The notes: generated by a model from the letters alone, not told the origin. 64,000 bases of DNA from Robiginitalea biformata HTCC2501 (GCF_000024125.1 NC_013222.1:868001-932000); one strand, 5' to 3'; shown: positions 54,366 to 63,784, counted from the stretch's first letter. Translations and numbers: made by a program.

Positions 54366-55559
54366 TCAGATGACCCCGAGATCTCTGCCCACTTCCTTGA
54401 ATGCCATGATGGCCCTGTCGAGGTGTTCGAGCTCGTGTGCAGCGGATAACTGGACCCGAATCCGGGCCTTCCCCTTGGGCACCACGGGATAGAAAAACCC
54501 GATCACATAGATGCCTTTTTCCAGCAGTCTTTCGGCCATTTCCTGGGACAGTTTCGCGTCGTAAAGCATCACCGGGACGATGGCGGACTCCCCGTCGACG
54601 ATATCAAACCCGAGCGCCTTCATCCCTTTTTTGAAATACGCGGTATTCCGGTCCAGGGTTTTTTTCAGGGAATCGTCCCGGGACAACAGTTCGAACACCT
54701 TGATGGAGGCGCCGACGATGGCCGGTGCGAGGCTGTTGGAAAACAGATACGGCCGGGACCGCTGCCGGAGCATTTCGATTATTTCCTTTTTCCCGGTGGT
54801 GTACCCGCCCATGGCGCCCCCCAGCGCCTTGCCCAGGGTGCCGGTGATGATGTCGATGCGGCCGAGCACCCCTTTTTCCTCCAGGGTGCCGATGCCGGTC
54901 TCCCCGATAAAGCCGGTGGCATGGCATTCGTCGATCATGACCAGGGCATCGTATTTTTCGGCCAGGTCGCAGATCTCGTCCAGGGGGGCCAGCAGGCCGT
55001 CCATGGAGAAGACCCCGTCGGTGACGATGACCTTGAACCGGGCCCCGTCCTCCTGGGCCTTTTGGAGCTGTTCCTCCAGGGAGGCCATATCCGCATTGGC
55101 ATACCGGTACCGCATGGCCTTGCAGAGGCGTACCCCGTCGATGATCGAGGCGTGGTTCAGCGAATCGGAAATGATGGCATCCTCAGGCCCGAGCAGCGGT
55201 TCGAATACCCCGCCGTTGGCGTCGAAGGCCGCCGCATATAATATGGTATCCTCGGTTCCGTAAAAATCCGCAATGGTCTGTTCCAGTTTTTTGTGGATGT
55301 CCTGGGTGCCGCAGATAAAGCGGACGGAAGACATCCCGAACCCGTGGCTGTCGAGCGTATCCTTGGCGGCGCGGACCACTTCCGGGTGGGCGGAGAGGCC
55401 CAGGTAGTTGTTGGCGCAGAAATTCAGCACTTCCTGCCCCGTGGAAATCCGGATCACAGGCCCCTGGGCACTTGTGATGACGCGCTCTTCCTTAAATAGC
55501 CCTGCCTGGCGGATGTCCTCCAGTTCGTTTTTCAGGTGTTCTTGTATTTTCCCGTACAT
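54366..55559 (-). CDS. kbl: Glycine C-acetyltransferase (2-amino-3-ketobutyrate CoA ligase)
   Basis: A 397-residue PLP enzyme of the alpha-oxoamine synthase family that splits 2-amino-3-ketobutyrate into glycine and acetyl-CoA in threonine breakdown. The PLP lysine is in [20 protein letters not shown]. Other landmarks are [15 protein letters not shown] near the start and [17 protein letters not shown]. It begins two bases after the addA stop, so both are probably on one transcript. No threonine dehydrogenase gene is in the window. Confidence 0.93.
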   Translation of the reverse strand: MYGKIQEHLKNELEDIRQAGLFKEERVITSAQGPVIRISTGQEVLNFCANNYLGLSAHPEVVRAAKDTLDSHGFGMSSVRFICGTQDIHKKLEQTIADFYGTEDTILYAAAFDANGGVFEPLLGPEDAIISDSLNHASIIDGVRLCKAMRYRYANADMASLEEQLQKAQEDGARFKVIVTDGVFSMDGLLAPLDEICDLAEKYDALVMIDECHATGFIGETGIGTLEEKGVLGRIDIITGTLGKALGGAMGGYTTGKKEIIEMLRQRSRPYLFSNSLAPAIVGASIKVFELLSRDDSLKKTLDRNTAYFKKGMKALGFDIVDGESAIVPVMLYDAKLSQEMAERLLEKGIYVIGFFYPVVPKGKARIRVQLSAAHELEHLDRAIMAFKEVGRDLGVI

Positions 55560-55561
55560 AA

Positions 55562-58500
55562 TTAAAGGGTTTCTGTTTGGATTCCGTTGTCTGTGATGTA
55601 GACCAGCAGTGCCCGGTCGATTTTCAGCCCCATTTCTTCGATGGCGGAGGCGTAGCCCCGCAGCTGGTCCCGGTGTCCGGGGGCAGGCCGGGCGGTTTTG
55701 TAATCGATGATTACTGCCCTTCCCTCTTGAATTACCAACCGGTCCGGGCGCAAAATTACCTTATTTCGGAGAATGATGTCCCTTTCGTTGTAAATCTCTG
55801 CCCCTTCCTCAAAATACGGGGCGAGCTCCGGGTGGTGGACCACTTGTTCCAGCAGCCTGGCCAGGGACTCCTTTTCCTCTGCCGGCAGCAACCCCTCCCC
55901 GACAAGCCGCGGGATCACCCCGGGCAGGTCCGCTGCCGTACGGATCAGGCTCAGGGCCAGGTGGAGCGTATTCCCGTAGGCTGCAGCAGCTTCCTGGGCG
56001 CTGTCCCAAAGCCGGCCGGACCGCGTGACGACCCGGAGGCGCCCGGCATCCCTTGAAGAATATCCCAGGGGTAAGGGACTGCGTACCGGAAATTCGCGGT
56101 GTCCCGGGGCCGGGGCCGGGGATCCGAAGGTGTAGGTACAGGTGGCGTCCTCCCATTTTCCGGTAGCGCGGAGATAGCTGGCATACAGGTCGGTGTAACG
56201 GGCGGGTTCGCGGGTTTCCCCATCGGGCGCTTTCCCGGTCAGGACAAATAGGGCGTGGATGGCCCGCGTATGGGCCACGTAGAGGACATTGAAGGCGTCG
56301 AGCTCCAGTTTTTCCCGCTCCTCCCGGTAGCATGCTGCCGCCGCCGCCCCATAGTGCTCCACCTCCTTGCGGGAACTGATTTGCAGGTAGGAGAACCCGC
56401 AGAAACTCTCCGGGTCCACCGGGAGCCAGAGCTTCGGGTTCTTTCCCCCGTAAATCTGCGAATCCGCGAACGGGAAGATGACCACCGGGAACTCGAGACC
56501 CTTGGCACTGTGGATGGTCATCAGGCGGAGGGCATCCGGGTTTTCGGGGGCTGCGATACTCAGTTTGTCTTTTTTGCTGTCCCAGTATTCCAGGAAGGTC
56601 CCCGGGGAGACATCCCCGTTTCGGGAGGCATCCAGGGCGTGTTCCAGGAGTGCAAACAGGTAGGCGTCGGCAGCTCCCCCCAGGCGGAAGTTGCGGATGG
56701 CCTCCTCCAAAATATCATAGGCTGGCTTCAGCCGCATGACCCCCGGGTCAAAAGACCATTCCTGCACCAGCAATTCCCCGGTATCCCCGAGGTGGTTGCG
56801 GATCCACGCATGCGTGCCTGCCCCGGCGGGGGCCAGGAAGGAAAGTACGCCATAGGCGTGGTTCGGGTCGGACGGGTCCTGCAGGAGGCGGAGCAAATCT
56901 ACCAGGAACCGGACCGTCGGATGGTTGGCTAGCAACAGGGTTTCCGAGGAGATAACCGGAATGCCTTCGGCCAGCAACCGGTCGGATAGCGCTACCCCGT
57001 CCTTCCGCCTCCGGGTCAGGACGCAGATGTCACCCAGCCGGTACCCCTCCCCCCTGAGGCGCTCCAGGATTTCAACCGTTCGGTCCAGGTAAGCCGTTTC
57101 GCTGTCTGCTGCGTCGGGGTCCTGGAATTGAATCTCCACCCACCCGGGTTGACGGGAATGCGCCAGTTGGCGATTGCCATCGAGGAACAACCGGCTGTAG
57201 GCCTCATTGCTGAGCCGGGAACTGAGGACCGAGAAAAAGTCGTTGTTGAAGTCTACGATGGTTTGGGAGCTTCTGAAGTTTTTTTCAAGCGGTGCCCGGG
57301 TAGGGTCGATGGAGAATGGGTTGCCGGGGCCCTGTATCAGGCCCAGGAACTGTTCGGCTTTACCGCCGCGCCACCGGTAGATGGCTTGTTTGACGTCCCC
57401 GACGAGAACCAGCGAGCCGTGCCGGCCCTGCTGGTCTTCCCCTTCCAGGGCATTCCCGATCAGCGGAACCAGGTTTTTCCACTGCAGTTCCGAGGTGTCC
57501 TGAAATTCATCGATAAAGTAGTGTCGGTATTTTTCGCCCAACCGTTCGTATATGTAGGGAGCGGGCTGGCCGGCCAGTTCCTCGGCGATGATGCTGTTAA
57601 ACCGCGCCACGGGAAGCAGGCTGTCCGCCTCCTGTATCCGCTGCAGTTCCAGTTGCAGCAACCCCAGGACCGTAAACGGCGCGCTATTCTGATAAGCATT
57701 GCTCAGGAACGCGCGCTGGTAGATTCGCAAACGGATGGTTTCGAACTGCCGGGCAAATTCCGGGTGCAGCCCGTCCAGCAATGCTTTTGTGTCCTCCGGC
57801 GTCTTTTTGCTGTAAAGGGGCTTTTCGGCAAATTCCCGCTTCCACGCTGCGTCGAAATTCTGGTCAAAATCCCCGGCGTTGACCTTGCGGATAAAATCCG
57901 GGAAATAACCCCGGGAGAAGTCCAGGCGTTCCAGCTCGTTGTTTTCAATAACGCGGAGGATTTCGGAGGTAGTCCGGAGGAGGTCGGCTTCGCATTCGTC
58001 CCGCATGGCGGCCAGGCTTTCCCGGAGCCGGACAAAATCCGCCATTCCCTTTCCGCGGAAGGTATCCAGGTATTCCCGATGGTTTTCGTTGAAGAGCAAC
58101 TTGCCCGTATCGGCCAGGTCCCTGGCGATATCCCAACTGCGGTCGTCGGCGGATTTTTCAAGGGCGTAGTCGATCAGTACGCGGGTGAGTGCCGGCACTT
58201 CCCCAGCCTGCAGGATCAGGTTTTCCACGGCCTGTTCCAGCAGCGCATCCGTATCCAGGACGACTTCAAAATTGGCCGGCAGTTGCAGGTCGCGGGCAAA
58301 AGTCCGGAGGATGCGGTGGTTGAACCGGTCGATGGTGGACACGTCGAAGAAGGCGTAATTGTGCAGGATTTCCTGCAGCACCCGCCCGGATCGTCGGGCG
58401 AGCGTTTCCCGGTCGGTCCCCAATTCGTCCTGGAGGTCCCGGAACAAGACGGGCCGGCCGGCTTCGTCCCGGACGCCCGCAAAGGCTTCCAGGCTGTCGA

Positions 58501-58681
58501 GGATGCGGTTTTTTAATTCCCCTACCGCTTTATTGGTGAAAGTGATGGCGAGGATCTCCCGGAAGGGTTGCCCGCCCTGGCCGGAAAGCAACAGCTTCAG
58601 GTATTCCCGGGTAAGCGTATAGGTCTTGCCGGACCCGGCCGAGGCACTGTATATCCGGAATGCTTCCCCTGGTGGCGTCAT
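55562..58681 (-). CDS. addA: AddA-like UvrD-type helicase/nuclease
   Basis: A 1039-residue superfamily 1 helicase with C-terminal nuclease. Walker A is SASAGSGKT (12-20), and motif Ia/Ib is seen in [18 protein letters not shown]. Walker B is [15 protein letters not shown], followed by [16 protein letters not shown], and [18 protein letters not shown] is motif V. The nuclease motif [11 protein letters not shown] lies near the C-terminus. It forms the motor of an AddAB/RecBCD-type complex for end resection. A TTG six codons upstream is weaker than the ATG used. It is divergent from sod. Confidence 0.92.
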   Translation of the reverse strand: MTPPGEAFRIYSASAGSGKTYTLTREYLKLLLSGQGGQPFREILAITFTNKAVGELKNRILDSLEAFAGVRDEAGRPVLFRDLQDELGTDRETLARRSGRVLQEILHNYAFFDVSTIDRFNHRILRTFARDLQLPANFEVVLDTDALLEQAVENLILQAGEVPALTRVLIDYALEKSADDRSWDIARDLADTGKLLFNENHREYLDTFRGKGMADFVRLRESLAAMRDECEADLLRTTSEILRVIENNELERLDFSRGYFPDFIRKVNAGDFDQNFDAAWKREFAEKPLYSKKTPEDTKALLDGLHPEFARQFETIRLRIYQRAFLSNAYQNSAPFTVLGLLQLELQRIQEADSLLPVARFNSIIAEELAGQPAPYIYERLGEKYRHYFIDEFQDTSELQWKNLVPLIGNALEGEDQQGRHGSLVLVGDVKQAIYRWRGGKAEQFLGLIQGPGNPFSIDPTRAPLEKNFRSSQTIVDFNNDFFSVLSSRLSNEAYSRLFLDGNRQLAHSRQPGWVEIQFQDPDAADSETAYLDRTVEILERLRGEGYRLGDICVLTRRRKDGVALSDRLLAEGIPVISSETLLLANHPTVRFLVDLLRLLQDPSDPNHAYGVLSFLAPAGAGTHAWIRNHLGDTGELLVQEWSFDPGVMRLKPAYDILEEAIRNFRLGGAADAYLFALLEHALDASRNGDVSPGTFLEYWDSKKDKLSIAAPENPDALRLMTIHSAKGLEFPVVIFPFADSQIYGGKNPKLWLPVDPESFCGFSYLQISSRKEVEHYGAAAAACYREEREKLELDAFNVLYVAHTRAIHALFVLTGKAPDGETREPARYTDLYASYLRATGKWEDATCTYTFGSPAPAPGHREFPVRSPLPLGYSSRDAGRLRVVTRSGRLWDSAQEAAAAYGNTLHLALSLIRTAADLPGVIPRLVGEGLLPAEEKESLARLLEQVVHHPELAPYFEEGAEIYNERDIILRNKVILRPDRLVIQEGRAVIIDYKTARPAPGHRDQLRGYASAIEEMGLKIDRALLVYITDNGIQTETL

Positions 58682-58750
58682 ACCCTGCAAAATAAGCAAT
58701 ACCGTGAGGTTCTTAACAAATAATTAGCGGAAAGTGTTTGTTAAAATCCT

Positions 58751-58758
58751 TAGTTTTG
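58751..58758 (+). promoter_or_regulatory. Candidate -7 box of the superoxide dismutase gene
   Basis: TAGTTTTG matches TAnnTTTG and lies 36 bases before the start codon. No TTG is found at the usual spacing, so the promoter may need an activator. Confidence 0.45.
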
Positions 58759-58794
58759 GTAGACAACTAGTTTTAACATTAAACCTGAACACAT

Positions 58795-59403
58795 ATGGCA
58801 TTTCAACTTCCGAATTTACCCTATGCGTACGATGCGCTCGAACCGCATATCGACGCGCGTACCATGGAAATCCACCATACGAAACACCACAACGGTTATA
58901 CGACCAAATTAAACAACGCCATCGAAGGAACCGACCTGGACGGGAAGTCCATCGAGGACATTCTCAAAAACCTGGACATGGGCAACGGAGCCGTCCGCAA
59001 TAACGGCGGCGGCTACTTCAACCACTCCCTGTTTTGGGAAATCCTCTCCCCGGATGGTGGCGGAAAGCCTTCGGGCGACCTCGCCTCGGCCATCGACGAC
59101 GCTTTTGGGTCATTCGATAAGTTCAAAGAGGCGTTCAGCAATGCGGCAGCTACCCGGTTCGGGTCGGGATGGGCCTGGCTGTGCGTCCACCCGGGAGGTA
59201 AAGTGGAGGTTTGCTCCAGCCCCAATCAGGATAATCCCCTCATGCCCGGTGTGGGATGCGGCGGTTACCCCATTTTGGGCATCGACGTCTGGGAGCACGC
59301 CTACTACCTGAATTACCAGAACCGGCGCCCCGACTACATCGAGGCATTTTTCAACCTGATCAACTGGAGCAAGGTGTCTGAAAATTTTGCCGCACATAAA
59401 TAA
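58795..59403 (+). CDS. Superoxide dismutase, Fe/Mn type
   Basis: A 202-residue cytoplasmic enzyme that converts superoxide to hydrogen peroxide and oxygen. Metal ligands are in [21 protein letters not shown] and [20 protein letters not shown]. The start [20 protein letters not shown] is typical. Residues distinguishing iron from manganese use cannot be judged with confidence. It is transcribed alone, ending in a strong intrinsic terminator. Confidence 0.97.
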   Translation: MAFQLPNLPYAYDALEPHIDARTMEIHHTKHHNGYTTKLNNAIEGTDLDGKSIEDILKNLDMGNGAVRNNGGGYFNHSLFWEILSPDGGGKPSGDLASAIDDAFGSFDKFKEAFSNAAATRFGSGWAWLCVHPGGKVEVCSSPNQDNPLMPGVGCGGYPILGIDVWEHAYYLNYQNRRPDYIEAFFNLINWSKVSENFAAHK

Positions 59404-59437
59404 GGTCCCCGAATAAGGTCCCCGTCAAGTGACTGAG

Positions 59438-59463
59438 CCCCGGTATTATGCCGGGGTTTTTTT
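59438..59463 (+). terminator. Intrinsic terminator after sod
   Basis: CCCCGG (59438-59443) and CCGGGG (59451-59456) make a GC-only stem with a seven-base loop, followed by seven T residues. Confidence 0.93.
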
Positions 59464-59529
59464 ATGGCTTATCGCGAAATACGGTGAAAATATGCGAGGG
59501 AAATATAGAGAGGAAAACGGGTGCGGACG

Positions 59530-59606
59530 GGAAACAGAAAAGGGCAGAGAAACTCCACCCTTTTCATCCCAAATCTTACCATAAACTTAACCTACTTATG
59601 CTATGG
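59530..59606 (-). ncRNA. Candidate small RNA, tandem copy 1
   Basis: On the minus strand a 39-base conserved element (59606-59568) starts CCATAGCATAAGTAGGTTAA. It runs directly into a hairpin GAAAAGGG/CCCTTTTC (arms 59565-59558 and 59544-59537) with a T-rich tail. Predicted length is about 75 nt. Upstream lies TTG-N19-TAATTTAG (59642-59613), one mismatch from consensus. Copy 1 has a T where copies 2 and 3 have C in the second half, turning CCATA/TATGG into a perfect five-base-pair 5' stem. The element shows no conserved start codon, so it is not a peptide gene. Confidence 0.65.
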
Positions 59607-59612
59607 CAAGTA

Positions 59613-59642
59613 CTAAATTACTGGGATAAAGAGAAATAACAA
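59613..59642 (-). promoter_or_regulatory. Promoter of small RNA copy 1
   Basis: TTG at 59642-59640, a 19-base spacer and TAATTTAG at 59620-59613, against the consensus TTG-N19-TAnnTTTG. The conserved element begins six bases downstream. Confidence 0.6.
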
Positions 59643-59734
59643 AGAAAATTGGTAAATATTTAAGGCTTATCCAGCCGGCGGCCGTGCTCTTTTGCCTCGA
59701 AATTCGGGGTGTGGAAGGGTAAATGGCTGTACAT

Positions 59735-59811
59735 CAATATAAAAAAGGCAAGGTGTTACCCTTGCCTTTTTCCCCAAATCTTACCATGAACTTAACCTAC
59801 TTATGCTATGG
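59735..59811 (-). ncRNA. Candidate small RNA, tandem copy 2
   Basis: The 39-base element lies at 59811-59773 and differs from copy 1 by one base. It is followed at once by a perfect 12-base-pair hairpin (59771-59760 with 59753-59742, loop of six) and TTTTTTATATT. The stem sequence (CCTTGCC-type) is unrelated to those of copies 1 and 3, although the position and strength are kept. The upstream promoter is TTG-N18-TACATTCG (59845-59817). Confidence 0.65.
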
Positions 59812-59816
59812 TCCTA

Positions 59817-59845
59817 CGAATGTAAGCCATGGGTTTTCCATGCAA
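59817..59845 (-). promoter_or_regulatory. Promoter of small RNA copy 2
   Basis: TTG at 59845-59843, an 18-base spacer and TACATTCG at 59824-59817, one base off TAnnTTTG. The conserved element begins five bases downstream. Confidence 0.5.
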
Positions 59846-59976
59846 AAATCATTCGGATGAACGCCGCTTAAAACCGTTGAAATGCACGCCGGGTTGTAGC
59901 TTCTTACGAGGGAGGCATGCACGCCTTGGACATCGTGCGAACTTTCTCCCAGGAGGTACCCCCGGGAGGCGGTTGG

Positions 59977-60054
59977 GGAAAATAAAAAAGGTGGATAAGA
60001 ATCCACCTTTTTTGCCCCAAATCTTACCATGAACTTAACCTACTTATGCTATGG
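59977..60054 (-). ncRNA. Candidate small RNA, tandem copy 3
   Basis: The element at 60054-60016 is identical to copy 2. A perfect 13-base-pair hairpin follows (60013-60001 with 59996-59984, loop AAGA on the plus strand), then TTTTTTATTTT on the minus strand. The -7 box TACTTTAG lies at 60067-60060, five bases upstream of the element. No TTG is present at the expected distance. Confidence 0.65.
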
Positions 60055-60059
60055 CAATC

Positions 60060-60067
60060 CTAAAGTA
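60060..60067 (-). promoter_or_regulatory. Candidate -7 box of small RNA copy 3
   Basis: TACTTTAG on the minus strand, five bases before the conserved element, at the same relative position as the boxes of copies 1 and 2. A -33 TTG is missing. Confidence 0.4.
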
Positions 60068-60115
60068 CAGGGGTTCCCTGCCGGAATCGGAAAAACCCGA
60101 TATTCTGCAGATATT

Positions 60116-60156
60116 ATCGATGAAATGCACAATTTTGTGCATTTCATCGATTTTTT
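60116..60156 (+). terminator. Perfect 17-bp inverted repeat with T-run
   Basis: Arms at 60116-60132 and 60135-60151 (ATCGATGAAATGCACAA and complement) are separated by two bases. Six T residues follow on the plus strand only. It lies just beyond the 3' end of the amidophosphoribosyltransferase gene, upstream of small RNA copy 3. The T-run orientation would stop plus-strand transcription before it enters that gene, while the stem could also protect or end the opposite transcript. Confidence 0.6.
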
Positions 60157-60179
60157 CCTTTTACCGCCGGGGGCGTTTT

Positions 60180-62078
60180 TTAGTAAGCGCGCTGGTTTTT
60201 TCCCTCGTGGAAATTGACGAATGCCTGGTTTACCACCCGGTTGCCGCCGGGGGTCGGGTAGTCTCCGGTAAAATACCAATCGCCCAGGTTGTCCGGGCAG
60301 GCTTTGTGCAGGTTGCTGATGGTCTGGTAGATGATCTGAACTTCCGCCCGGATCTCGGGAGGGCTGAGCAATTCGGCAATCTTGTCGGATAATTCCTGAG
60401 TCCTGAACGGGGCGTAGAATTCCTTGACATGGTTAACGGCTTCCCGTTCCGGATTGGCCAGCTGCTCCTTGCATTTTTCGTAGATGCTGTCCACGACGTC
60501 CATGCTTCCCCTTTCCCGGTGCAGCTCCAGGGCAGCCCTGAAGGCGATGAAGTCCTCGAGTTTGGCCATGTCGATACCGTAGCAATCCGGGTAGCGGATC
60601 TGCGGGGCGGAGGATATCACGATAATTTTTCGGGGCCCCAGCCTATCGAGGATCCGCAGGATGCTCTTTTTCAGGGTGGTCCCCCGCACGATGCTGTCGT
60701 CGATTATTGCCAGGTAGTCGCCCTTGTTCACGGAGCCATAGGAAATATCGTATACGTGGGCCACCAGATCGTCCCGGCTGCTGTCCTGGGTAATAAAGGT
60801 CCGGAGTTTGGCATCTTTGATGGCCACTTTCTCAATGCGCGGGCGCACCTCCAGGATGTTGTGCAGCTCCTCGCTGGTGATATCGGGGCCCAGGGCGAGG
60901 ATTTGTTCCTCTTTTTTCTTGTTCAGGTAATTCTGGGCCTCCCGGAGCATCCCCAGGAAGGAGGTTTCCGCTGTATTCGGGATATATGAGAAAACCGTGT
61001 GTTTGATGTCGTGGTCAATGGCTTCGAGGATCTGCGGAAAGAGGAGTTTCCCGAGTTCCTTCCGCTCCTGGTAGATTTCTTTGTCGTTGCCCCTTGAAAA
61101 ATAGATGCGTTCAAAGGAACAGGCTTTTCGCTCCCGGGGTTCCTGGATCTGCCGGATGCGTACATCCCCGTCTTTTTTGACGATGATGGCGTGGCCCGGC
61201 GGCAGTTCCTGAACCTCCTCATAGGCCGTGTTGAAAACCGTCTGGATGGCCGGCCGTTCGGATGCAACCACCACCACTTCGTCGTCGGCATAATGGTAGA
61301 CGGGACGGATCCCGGAGGGGTCCCTCAGGACAAAGGCGTCGCCGTGGCCTAGCAGCCCGGCCATCGCATAACCGCCGTCCCAGTTCTTGGAGGACTTCCG
61401 CAATATCTTGGACACCTTCAGGCGTTCGGCAATCATGGGCGAAGCTTCCATCTTGGTGTATCCCTCCTTCTTGATCTGCTTGTAGATCTTGGCCACCGCA
61501 TCGTCCAGAAAATGCCCGATCTTCTCCATAACGGTAACCGTGTCGGCCAGTTCCTTGGGGTGCTGCCCGAGTTGCACCAGGTTGTCGAACAGTTCGTTGA
61601 CGTTGGTCATGTTGAAATTGCCGGCGACGATCAGGTTTCGGTGCATCCAGTTGTTCTGCCGGAGGAACGGGTGGACGCTTTCGATGCTGTTCTTCCCAAA
61701 AGTTCCGTATCGCACATGGCCCAGGAGCAGTTCGCCCACGTAGGGGATGTTCCGTTTTTGCCACGCGACGTCATTGACGGCTTCCGGGTGCTCCTTTAGG
61801 GAGGTATTGATCCGGGCGTTGATCTGGTCGAAGATATCCTGGATGGGCTGGGACGCATTGGAACGTACGCGGCTCATATAGCGCTCCCCGGGGCGCATGT
61901 CGAGTTTGATGCTGGCGAAGCCCGCCCCGTCCTGCCCGCGGTTGTGCTGCTTCTCCATCATGAGGTACATTTTATTTACCCCATAAAAGGCCGAGCCGTA
62001 TTTTTCCTGGTAGTATTCCAGGGGTTTGAGGAGGCGAATGAGGGAAATCCCGCATTCGTGCTTGATGGCGTCACTCAT
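60180..62078 (-). CDS. purF: Amidophosphoribosyltransferase
   Basis: A 632-residue enzyme making phosphoribosylamine, the first step of purine synthesis. The N-terminal glutaminase domain has the candidate nucleophile Cys9 in HECGISLIRL and the family text KQHNRGQDGAGFAS. The PRPP-binding motif is LAIIDDSIVRGTTLKKS in the C-terminal domain. The protein is longer than the classical enzyme (about 500 residues), as is usual for the flavobacterial form. A -7 box TAATTTTG at 62093-62086 gives an extremely short leader. Confidence 0.9.
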   Translation of the reverse strand: MSDAIKHECGISLIRLLKPLEYYQEKYGSAFYGVNKMYLMMEKQHNRGQDGAGFASIKLDMRPGERYMSRVRSNASQPIQDIFDQINARINTSLKEHPEAVNDVAWQKRNIPYVGELLLGHVRYGTFGKNSIESVHPFLRQNNWMHRNLIVAGNFNMTNVNELFDNLVQLGQHPKELADTVTVMEKIGHFLDDAVAKIYKQIKKEGYTKMEASPMIAERLKVSKILRKSSKNWDGGYAMAGLLGHGDAFVLRDPSGIRPVYHYADDEVVVVASERPAIQTVFNTAYEEVQELPPGHAIIVKKDGDVRIRQIQEPRERKACSFERIYFSRGNDKEIYQERKELGKLLFPQILEAIDHDIKHTVFSYIPNTAETSFLGMLREAQNYLNKKKEEQILALGPDITSEELHNILEVRPRIEKVAIKDAKLRTFITQDSSRDDLVAHVYDISYGSVNKGDYLAIIDDSIVRGTTLKKSILRILDRLGPRKIIVISSAPQIRYPDCYGIDMAKLEDFIAFRAALELHRERGSMDVVDSIYEKCKEQLANPEREAVNHVKEFYAPFRTQELSDKIAELLSPPEIRAEVQIIYQTISNLHKACPDNLGDWYFTGDYPTPGGNRVVNQAFVNFHEGKNQRAY

Positions 62079-62095
62079 ATGCTCGCAAAATTAAT

Positions 62096-62114
62096 AAAAG
62101 CCCGCATACCGGGC
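62096..62114 (-). terminator. Small terminator after the PfkB kinase gene
   Basis: GCCCG (62100-62104) pairs with CGGGC (62110-62114), followed on the minus strand by TTTTATTAATTTTG. The tail overlaps the -7 box used by purF. The stem is short, so efficiency may be partial. Confidence 0.5.
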
Positions 62115-62116
62115 CA

Positions 62117-63043
62117 TTATTTAACTTCTATATCAAACTGGGTCAGTTCCCTGAACCGCTCCAGCCTTTGGTCGATGTCCTGTGGCCGGAGTTGGATCAG
62201 CCGTTCCGTGCCAAAACGCTCCACGCAGAACGACGCCAGGTTGGATCCGTGGATCACCGCGTTGCGCAGGTTGTTGAAGGAGATGTTTTGTGTCTGTGCC
62301 AGGTATCCGGTAAAGCCTCCGGCAAAGGTGTCGCCTGCACCCGTCGGGTCAAAGATCTCCTCCAGGGGCAGGGCCGGGGCAAAAAAGATCCGGCTGTCGT
62401 TAAAGAGCAACGCGCCGTTTTCCCCTTTTTTGATCACCACGTAGCGCGGTCCCATTTCGTGGATGGCCTCGGCTGCCTTTACCAGGGAATACTCCCCGCT
62501 GAGCTGGCGGGCCTCCTCGTCGTTGATGGTGATGACATCTACCTTCCCGATGACTTGCAGCAGGGTATCCAAGGTGTTGTCCATCCAGTAATTCATCGTG
62601 TCGAGCACGGTGAGCTTCGGCCGGGAATCCATCTGGCCGATGACGCTCAGCTGAATGTCCGGGTGCAGGTTGCCCAGCATAACGATATCCGCATCCCGGT
62701 AGGCTTCCGGGACCACGGGTTGGAAATCCGCCATCACGTTCAGTTCGGTAACCAGGGTATCCCGCATGTTCAGGTCGTTGTGGTACCGGCCGCTCCAGAA
62801 AAAGGTTTTGCCGCCGGGCACCACTTCAATGCCGCTGACGTCGATGCCCCGCTCGCGCAGCAGGTCCAGGTAGCTGGCCGGGAAATCCTCCCCGACCACG
62901 GAGACGATGGCGCTGTCCGCACGGTAGTGGGAGGCAGCCAGGCCGATAAAGGGGGCGGCCCCCCCGAGTATTTTATCCGTTTTTCCGAAGGGGGTTTCGA
63001 TGGCGTCGAATGCCACTGAACCCACGATCAATAATTTCCCCAT
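62117..63043 (-). CDS. PfkB-family sugar/nucleoside kinase
   Basis: A 308-residue ribokinase-fold kinase. It begins MGKLLIVGSVAFDAIETPFG. The catalytic loop is DPTGAGDTFAGGF, preceded by VVIKKGENGALLF (ATP site), and the substrate-side GGAAPFIGLAAS is present. The substrate could be a sugar or nucleoside; the neighbourhood of purine genes hints at a nucleoside. The ATG at 63043 is supported by a -7 box TATATTTG at 63074-63067; a TTG five codons upstream is possible. Confidence 0.9.
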   Translation of the reverse strand: MGKLLIVGSVAFDAIETPFGKTDKILGGAAPFIGLAASHYRADSAIVSVVGEDFPASYLDLLRERGIDVSGIEVVPGGKTFFWSGRYHNDLNMRDTLVTELNVMADFQPVVPEAYRDADIVMLGNLHPDIQLSVIGQMDSRPKLTVLDTMNYWMDNTLDTLLQVIGKVDVITINDEEARQLSGEYSLVKAAEAIHEMGPRYVVIKKGENGALLFNDSRIFFAPALPLEEIFDPTGAGDTFAGGFTGYLAQTQNISFNNLRNAVIHGSNLASFCVERFGTERLIQLRPQDIDQRLERFRELTQFDIEVK

Positions 63044-63148
63044 AGGGTGTCTGTGCAATTTTGCTGCAAATATACGCTTTTGGGGCGCGACAGCTCCCCG
63101 GGGTGCGGGGGAATCTCGGGAAGCCGGGGCGAATCCGGGAAAAAGGTG

Positions 63149-63784
63149 CTATTTCCGCCCGAAGTCGGCGGGGATTTCCCCCCAGGCACGGGTTTCCCAT
63201 TTAACCACAGGGGTCTCGTAGGAGTTGGTCTCCAGCCAGTGCACCGCACGACGGACCATGTCGAAGAGGTCCCGGTTGGTTTCGGTTTCCTCCAGTTTCG
63301 TATTGCATTTTTTCTTTCGCACCCAGCTCATTGCCGTCCGCGAATCCGAATAGATGATGCGGTTGCTGCCCTGTTTCTTGAGGTAGGCCAGGGCGTGGAC
63401 GATGGCCAGGAATTCCCCGATGTTATTGGTGCCCTGCCGGAAGGGGCCCTGGTGGAACAGGCGCTTCCCCGTCCGGGTATCCACCCCCTGGTACTCCATG
63501 ACCCCGGGATTGCCGCTGGAGGCGGCGTCCACGGAAATCGAATTCGGGTTGGGCCGGCCAACCCGGGCCAGTTGTTCCGGAGAAACGCCTTTGGCCCGTT
63601 TCTTCCTGGCAACGGCTTCCCGGTATCCGGCGCGGTAAGCCATTTCGGCCTGCCCGCGGGAAGGGAACCCCATATACTGGGCTCCCTTTTCCCCCTGGAT
63701 TTGTTTTTTACAGGCCTCCCAGCTCGTATAGACCCCGGGTTTTTTGCCTTTCCATACCACGTAGAACTTATTTTTCTCAGCCAT
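63149..63784 (-). CDS. rnhA: Ribonuclease HI with N-terminal hybrid-binding domain
   Basis: A 211-residue enzyme cutting RNA in RNA-DNA hybrids. The N-terminal viroplasmin/RNase H1 hybrid-binding domain is KFYVVWKGKKPGVYTSWEAC and on (5-50). The catalytic domain (about 80-211) shows the acidic residues in SISVDAASSGNPG, NNIGEFLAIVHAL and IIYSDSRTAMSWV. The ATG at 63784 is chosen because the upstream frame overlaps purN. It overlaps the purN stop by eight bases, suggesting coupling. Confidence 0.93.
   Translation of the reverse strand: MAEKNKFYVVWKGKKPGVYTSWEACKKQIQGEKGAQYMGFPSRGQAEMAYRAGYREAVARKKRAKGVSPEQLARVGRPNPNSISVDAASSGNPGVMEYQGVDTRTGKRLFHQGPFRQGTNNIGEFLAIVHALAYLKKQGSNRIIYSDSRTAMSWVRKKKCNTKLEETETNRDLFDMVRRAVHWLETNSYETPVVKWETRAWGEIPADFGRK

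Noticed and set aside
57128..58516. 462-codon plus-strand frame inside addA
   Set aside because: Antisense shadow of a helicase with all motifs intact on the other strand.
59568..60054. CRISPR array
   Set aside because: Only three repeats with spacers of 166 and 204 bases that contain promoters and terminators, and no cas genes in the window.
60016..60210. Reading of the 39-bp repeat as a small peptide gene (MNLTYLCYG...) on the plus strand
   Set aside because: Copy 1 has ATA in place of ATG, and sequence after the shared nine codons diverges at once. Conservation is better explained at RNA level on the minus strand.
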